From NCBI GenBank assembly GCA_019638115.1, contig JAHBUK010000001.1:62001-126000 (forward strand): DNA of 64,000 nt, given 5' to 3'. Position numbers and translations under genes: made by a program. Below the pieces are notes generated by a model that worked only from the letters and a program-made list of their open reading frames with translations, made no database searches and was not told the origin of the DNA. The DNA is from Flavobacteriales bacterium (GTDB lineage Bacteria > Bacteroidota > Bacteroidia > Flavobacteriales_F > PHOS-HE28). How positions within the stretch are numbered: position 1 is the first letter of the stretch; every line of letters begins with the position of its first letter. This document shows, piece by piece, positions 61,149-64,000 of this stretch.

Positions 61149-64000
61149 TTATCGCAATAGTGTCACATCGCCCTTCAGCACGGCTTCACGACCGTCGCTG
61201 AACTTGGCGTAACATTTCCAGACGTATACATCCTGCTTCGCCGGATGCCCGCGGTACCAACCGTCCCAGCCGCGCTGTACTTCATGCGAGACGAATAGCA
61301 GCTCGCCCCAGCGGTTGAATATCTCCAAGCGATAGTCCTCCACCCCTTCGTAGATCGGGAAGAAGACATCGTTGTCGTAGCTGCGGGGATCGTAACTGCC
61401 ATCGCCTGGGCCGGATGAAGTGGGCGTAAAAGCGTTCGGGAACTGTATCTGACCGCTCACTTTGCCGGTCACGGCACTCTCTACGCGGAAGGTGTCCGGA
61501 CAGTTCCATTGGTTGTTCGCTATCAGCATCACATCATAGCTGCCCGCACTGGTGTAGTAGTGCACAGGGTTCAAGGAGGTGTAGGTGGCACCATCGCCAA
61601 AGTCCCACTGATAGCTGGTCGCGTTGGAGGACAGGTTGTATGTGAACACGGGTTGACTGGGCACCACCACTTCCTCCGGTTGAAGCACGAAGTAGGCATT
61701 GGCCCGAGGGTGGACCACCACGCTATCCACCTTGGTGAACACGTTGACACCTCCGCCCACTCCAAAGGCGGTGAGCGTTACGGTATAGGTGCCGGGCACG
61801 TTGTAGATGTACGTGGGGTTGTCAGCCGTACTGGTCCCTCCATCACCGAAGTTCCACTGATAGGAGAGGCCCTGTAAGGAGGTGTTCGTGAAGGAGACCG
61901 TGAGCGGTGCACAACCAGCACCCTGGCCCAGGAAGCTGGCAGTGGGAAGCGGGGGAATGATCTCCACCGTCTGTGTCACCGTGCTGGTGCAGTAGGTGCC
62001 CCCCACCACCAAGGTTATGGTGTACTGCCCCCATGTGCTGTACGTATGGGAACCAGGCAACTGGGAAGTGCTGGTCGTGCCATCACCATAGTTCCATTGG
62101 TACCACCATGCACCGGGGCCGCTGTTGTTCGTGATGTTCACCGTACTGTTCGGGAACTGCTGCTGGAAAGGTGTTGCTTGGAACGCAGCCGATGGTACCG
62201 GATACACGTACACGTTCTGGGTGGCGACAGACGTACAACCATACGGCGAAGTCGCAGTGAGCGTGATGGTGTACACCTGATCCCCATTGGTGGTGTTCAC
62301 ATAGGTGTAGGTTGGCTCATCCCCTACCAGGATATTGCCATCGCCCATGGTCCACAGGTAGCTGCTGGCGCCAATGCTCTGGTTGCTGATGCTCACCGGC
62401 AATGGCGAACATGCCAGGGTATCCAGTGTGAAAGCGGCCAGTACCTGTGGATACACCTCGATGGTACGTTCCGTGGTATCGGTGCAACCGTGCTGTGAGA
62501 TGGCCACCAATTGCGCGCTGAAGGTGACGGGATCAGGCGCTGAGCTTACGTAGCTGTGCGTGGTATTGCCCGGTGCGGCCAGCAGGCTCTGTCCATCCCC
62601 GAAGGACCAGGCCAGTTGCGTGGCACCGATCGAAAGGTCCTGGAAGTTGACCTGCAACGGCTGGCAACCTGCTTGCGTGTTGGTGAGGAACTGAGCCAAT
62701 GGCTGTGGGTGTACCAGGATCGGGGCGCGAGCAGTGTCCGTACAACCATATGCATTGCTCGCCACCAGCATGGCTTGGTAGGCTACATCGTTCAGGCCTT
62801 GTGCTTGGTAAGCATGAGCTGGGGATGCCTGTGAGCTGAATTGACCATCCCCGAAGAACCACTGGTATCCATTGGCACCGGTGGAGGTATTGATGAACGA
62901 GGCCAGCAAGGGGGAACATATCGTGTCCGGTGCCACGAACGCAGCGGTAACCGCTGGATGTACCTGAACTTGGGCTTGGGAAACACTGGTACAACCATGC
63001 ACCGATGTGGCAGTAAGACTGATGGGGAATGTGCTGGTAGCCGGCCCTGCGAAATTGTACCACGTGTGTTCGTGTACTGCGCCTGCATTGCTGGCACTTT
63101 GGCCATCGCCATAGTTCCACGTACTCTGCACAGCGCCCGTGCTCAGGTCGCTCAACTGCACCGTGAGCGGATGACAGCCTTCCGTTCCCGAAAGTGCGAT
63201 CTGTGCCGTGGGCAAGGGGAAAACGGTGACGGAGGCCGTGGCGCTACCGGAACAACCGAAGGCATTGGTGGCCACCAAACTGATGGGATACACCGCTGCA
63301 TCGGCGTCGTTGTTCACGAAGATGTGCGTTGGTGATGGCCCCGTACCGGTGGTACCATCGCCGAAATCCCATTGGTAAAGCACTGCGCCGATCACTGACG
63401 GCAAGGTGACCGTGAGCGGGCTGCAACCACTGTCCGGCTCGGCCACGAAGCTGAAATTGGGAAGCGGATAGACCGTTACCTGTGCGCTTACCGTGGATGT
63501 ACAACCAGCGGATGACGTGGCGGTAAGCGTGACGGTGTTCACCTGCAGCGAGTACGTGTTGTTCACATACACGTGCTGCGGTTGTGCCGCGGTGGAAGTG
63601 TTCCCATCCCCGAAGTCCCAGAAATAGCTGGTGGCACCCGTGCTGGTGTTGTTGAAGGCCACATCGAGCGGAGCGCAACCGGGCATCCCATTGTGCGTGA
63701 ATGCGGCCTGCACACCCGGGGCCACCGTAATGGTACTGGTGGTGATGTTACTGCAACCAAAGGGCGTGGAGGCGGTGAGCGTAACCGTGTACACCACATC
63801 GCTGGTGCCCGGATTGATGTAGGTGTGCGTAGGCGCCTCCTCCGTGGTGGACATGCCATCCCCGAATTCCCACAGGTAGTTGGTAGCACCTGTGCTTGCG
63901 TTCCCGAAGAACACGTTCATGGGCGAACAGCCCAATGTGGGCGTAGGCTCCATTACTGCTGTAGGTTGCGCCTGCACACTGATCCACTGCGTGCCGGTGT
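61149..64000 (-). CDS. Giant PKD-repeat adhesin with T9SS type B/gliding C-terminal domain, 5' end outside the window
   Basis: At least 942 residues, and open to the right edge, so the protein is longer. About ten PKD-like repeats of about 90 residues, most with the GCxPLxVxF...WDFGDG signature. The C-terminal 95 residues (FPNAFTPTSSGPGDG, YRLEIFNRWGELLF, GWDGWYRGHPAKQDVYVWKC) are the T9SS type B/gliding sorting domain. SprB-like surface adhesin; in an operon with the PorE-like and SprF-like genes (12- and -8-base gaps). Confidence 0.93.
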   Translation of the reverse strand, partial: TGTQWISVQAQPTAVMEPTPTLGCSPMNVFFGNASTGATNYLWEFGDGMSTTEEAPTHTYINPGTSDVVYTVTLTASTPFGCSNITTSTITVAPGVQAAFTHNGMPGCAPLDVAFNNTSTGATSYFWDFGDGNTSTAAQPQHVYVNNTYSLQVNTVTLTATSSAGCTSTVSAQVTVYPLPNFSFVAEPDSGCSPLTVTLPSVIGAVLYQWDFGDGTTGTGPSPTHIFVNNDADAAVYPISLVATNAFGCSGSATASVTVFPLPTAQIALSGTEGCHPLTVQLSDLSTGAVQSTWNYGDGQSASNAGAVHEHTWYNFAGPATSTFPISLTATSVHGCTSVSQAQVQVHPAVTAAFVAPDTICSPLLASFINTSTGANGYQWFFGDGQFSSQASPAHAYQAQGLNDVAYQAMLVASNAYGCTDTARAPILVHPQPLAQFLTNTQAGCQPLQVNFQDLSIGATQLAWSFGDGQSLLAAPGNTTHSYVSSAPDPVTFSAQLVAISQHGCTDTTERTIEVYPQVLAAFTLDTLACSPLPVSISNQSIGASSYLWTMGDGNILVGDEPTYTYVNTTNGDQVYTITLTATSPYGCTSVATQNVYVYPVPSAAFQATPFQQQFPNSTVNITNNSGPGAWWYQWNYGDGTTSTSQLPGSHTYSTWGQYTITLVVGGTYCTSTVTQTVEIIPPLPTASFLGQGAGCAPLTVSFTNTSLQGLSYQWNFGDGGTSTADNPTYIYNVPGTYTVTLTAFGVGGGVNVFTKVDSVVVHPRANAYFVLQPEEVVVPSQPVFTYNLSSNATSYQWDFGDGATYTSLNPVHYYTSAGSYDVMLIANNQWNCPDTFRVESAVTGKVSGQIQFPNAFTPTSSGPGDGSYDPRSYDNDVFFPIYEGVEDYRLEIFNRWGELLFVSHEVQRGWDGWYRGHPAKQDVYVWKCYAKFSDGREAVLKGDVTLLR

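Overview
The window is a GC-rich chromosomal segment that most likely comes from a Bacteroidota bacterium, probably a high-GC member of the Flavobacteriales. Evidence: type IX secretion signatures (a type A sorting tail on a multicopper oxidase, a type B/gliding C-terminal domain on a ten-PKD-repeat adhesin, a PorP/SprF protein), DUF2024 and GIN-domain proteins, and promoters of the Bacteroidota type (-7 box TAnnTTTG, usually just upstream of the start codon). The lineage is inferred from gene content; there is no rRNA or tRNA in the window.

Region 1 (1-13.8 kb) is an anaerobic respiration and nitric-oxide island. On the minus strand are a lipoprotein cytochrome c, a clade II (Sec-type) nosZ and the start of a further nos membrane gene. 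On the plus strand follow a heme-copper-oxidase-like membrane protein, an Rrf2 regulator, a Crp/Fnr regulator, a second Rrf2 regulator, a six-gene operon (CcoN-like subunit I with an N-terminal extension, a two-heme CcoO/CcoP-like cytochrome, two small membrane proteins, a group III truncated hemoglobin and a four-helix membrane protein), and an operon of the di-iron Fe-S repair protein RIC, a hemerythrin-like protein and an exported multicopper oxidase. Two operator types tie this together: ATGAy-N4-GTCAT boxes (nos and ric) and CGGA-N8-TCCG boxes (oxidase operon twice, ric once). The second type also precedes a DUF302 gene and, in a weaker form, both tryptophanase genes further downstream.

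Region 2 (14.1-22.9 kb) is a TetR-controlled operon that ends in a tripartite RND efflux pump, followed by an unknown helical protein and DUF302. Region 3 (22.9-36.3 kb) is nitrogen and redox metabolism: two tryptophanase paralogs with a recently homogenised 3' end; a soluble histidine kinase with an NtrC-type regulator; a small duplicated-cysteine protein behind a possible sigma-54 promoter; glutamate dehydrogenase with the three-piece transhydrogenase and an Rnk-like protein; YkgB/DUF417 and HPP membrane proteins; and a MarR regulator with a cysteine-rich tail beside a CxxC thioredoxin-fold protein and DUF2024.

Region 4 (36.3-46.6 kb) holds an epimerase, a CysH-type reductase, a ChaN-like protein, the glycerol cluster glpD-glpK-glpF with a palindromic repeat inside it, a uracil-DNA-glycosylase-like gene carrying an in-frame palindromic repeat insertion, a penicillin-V-acylase-like hydrolase and a decayed amidohydrolase. 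Region 5 (46.7-64 kb) holds an ECF sigma factor with a GIN-domain membrane partner, an AsmA-like protein, long-chain acyl-CoA synthetase, envelope proteins, SCO1, a PhyH-type dioxygenase, an ABC-F ATPase, and a minus-strand T9SS/gliding operon cut by the window end.

The best leads are the CGGA-N8-TCCG regulon, in which the half-sites bracket a -7 promoter box at several members, and the in-frame palindromic repeat block at 43676-43915.
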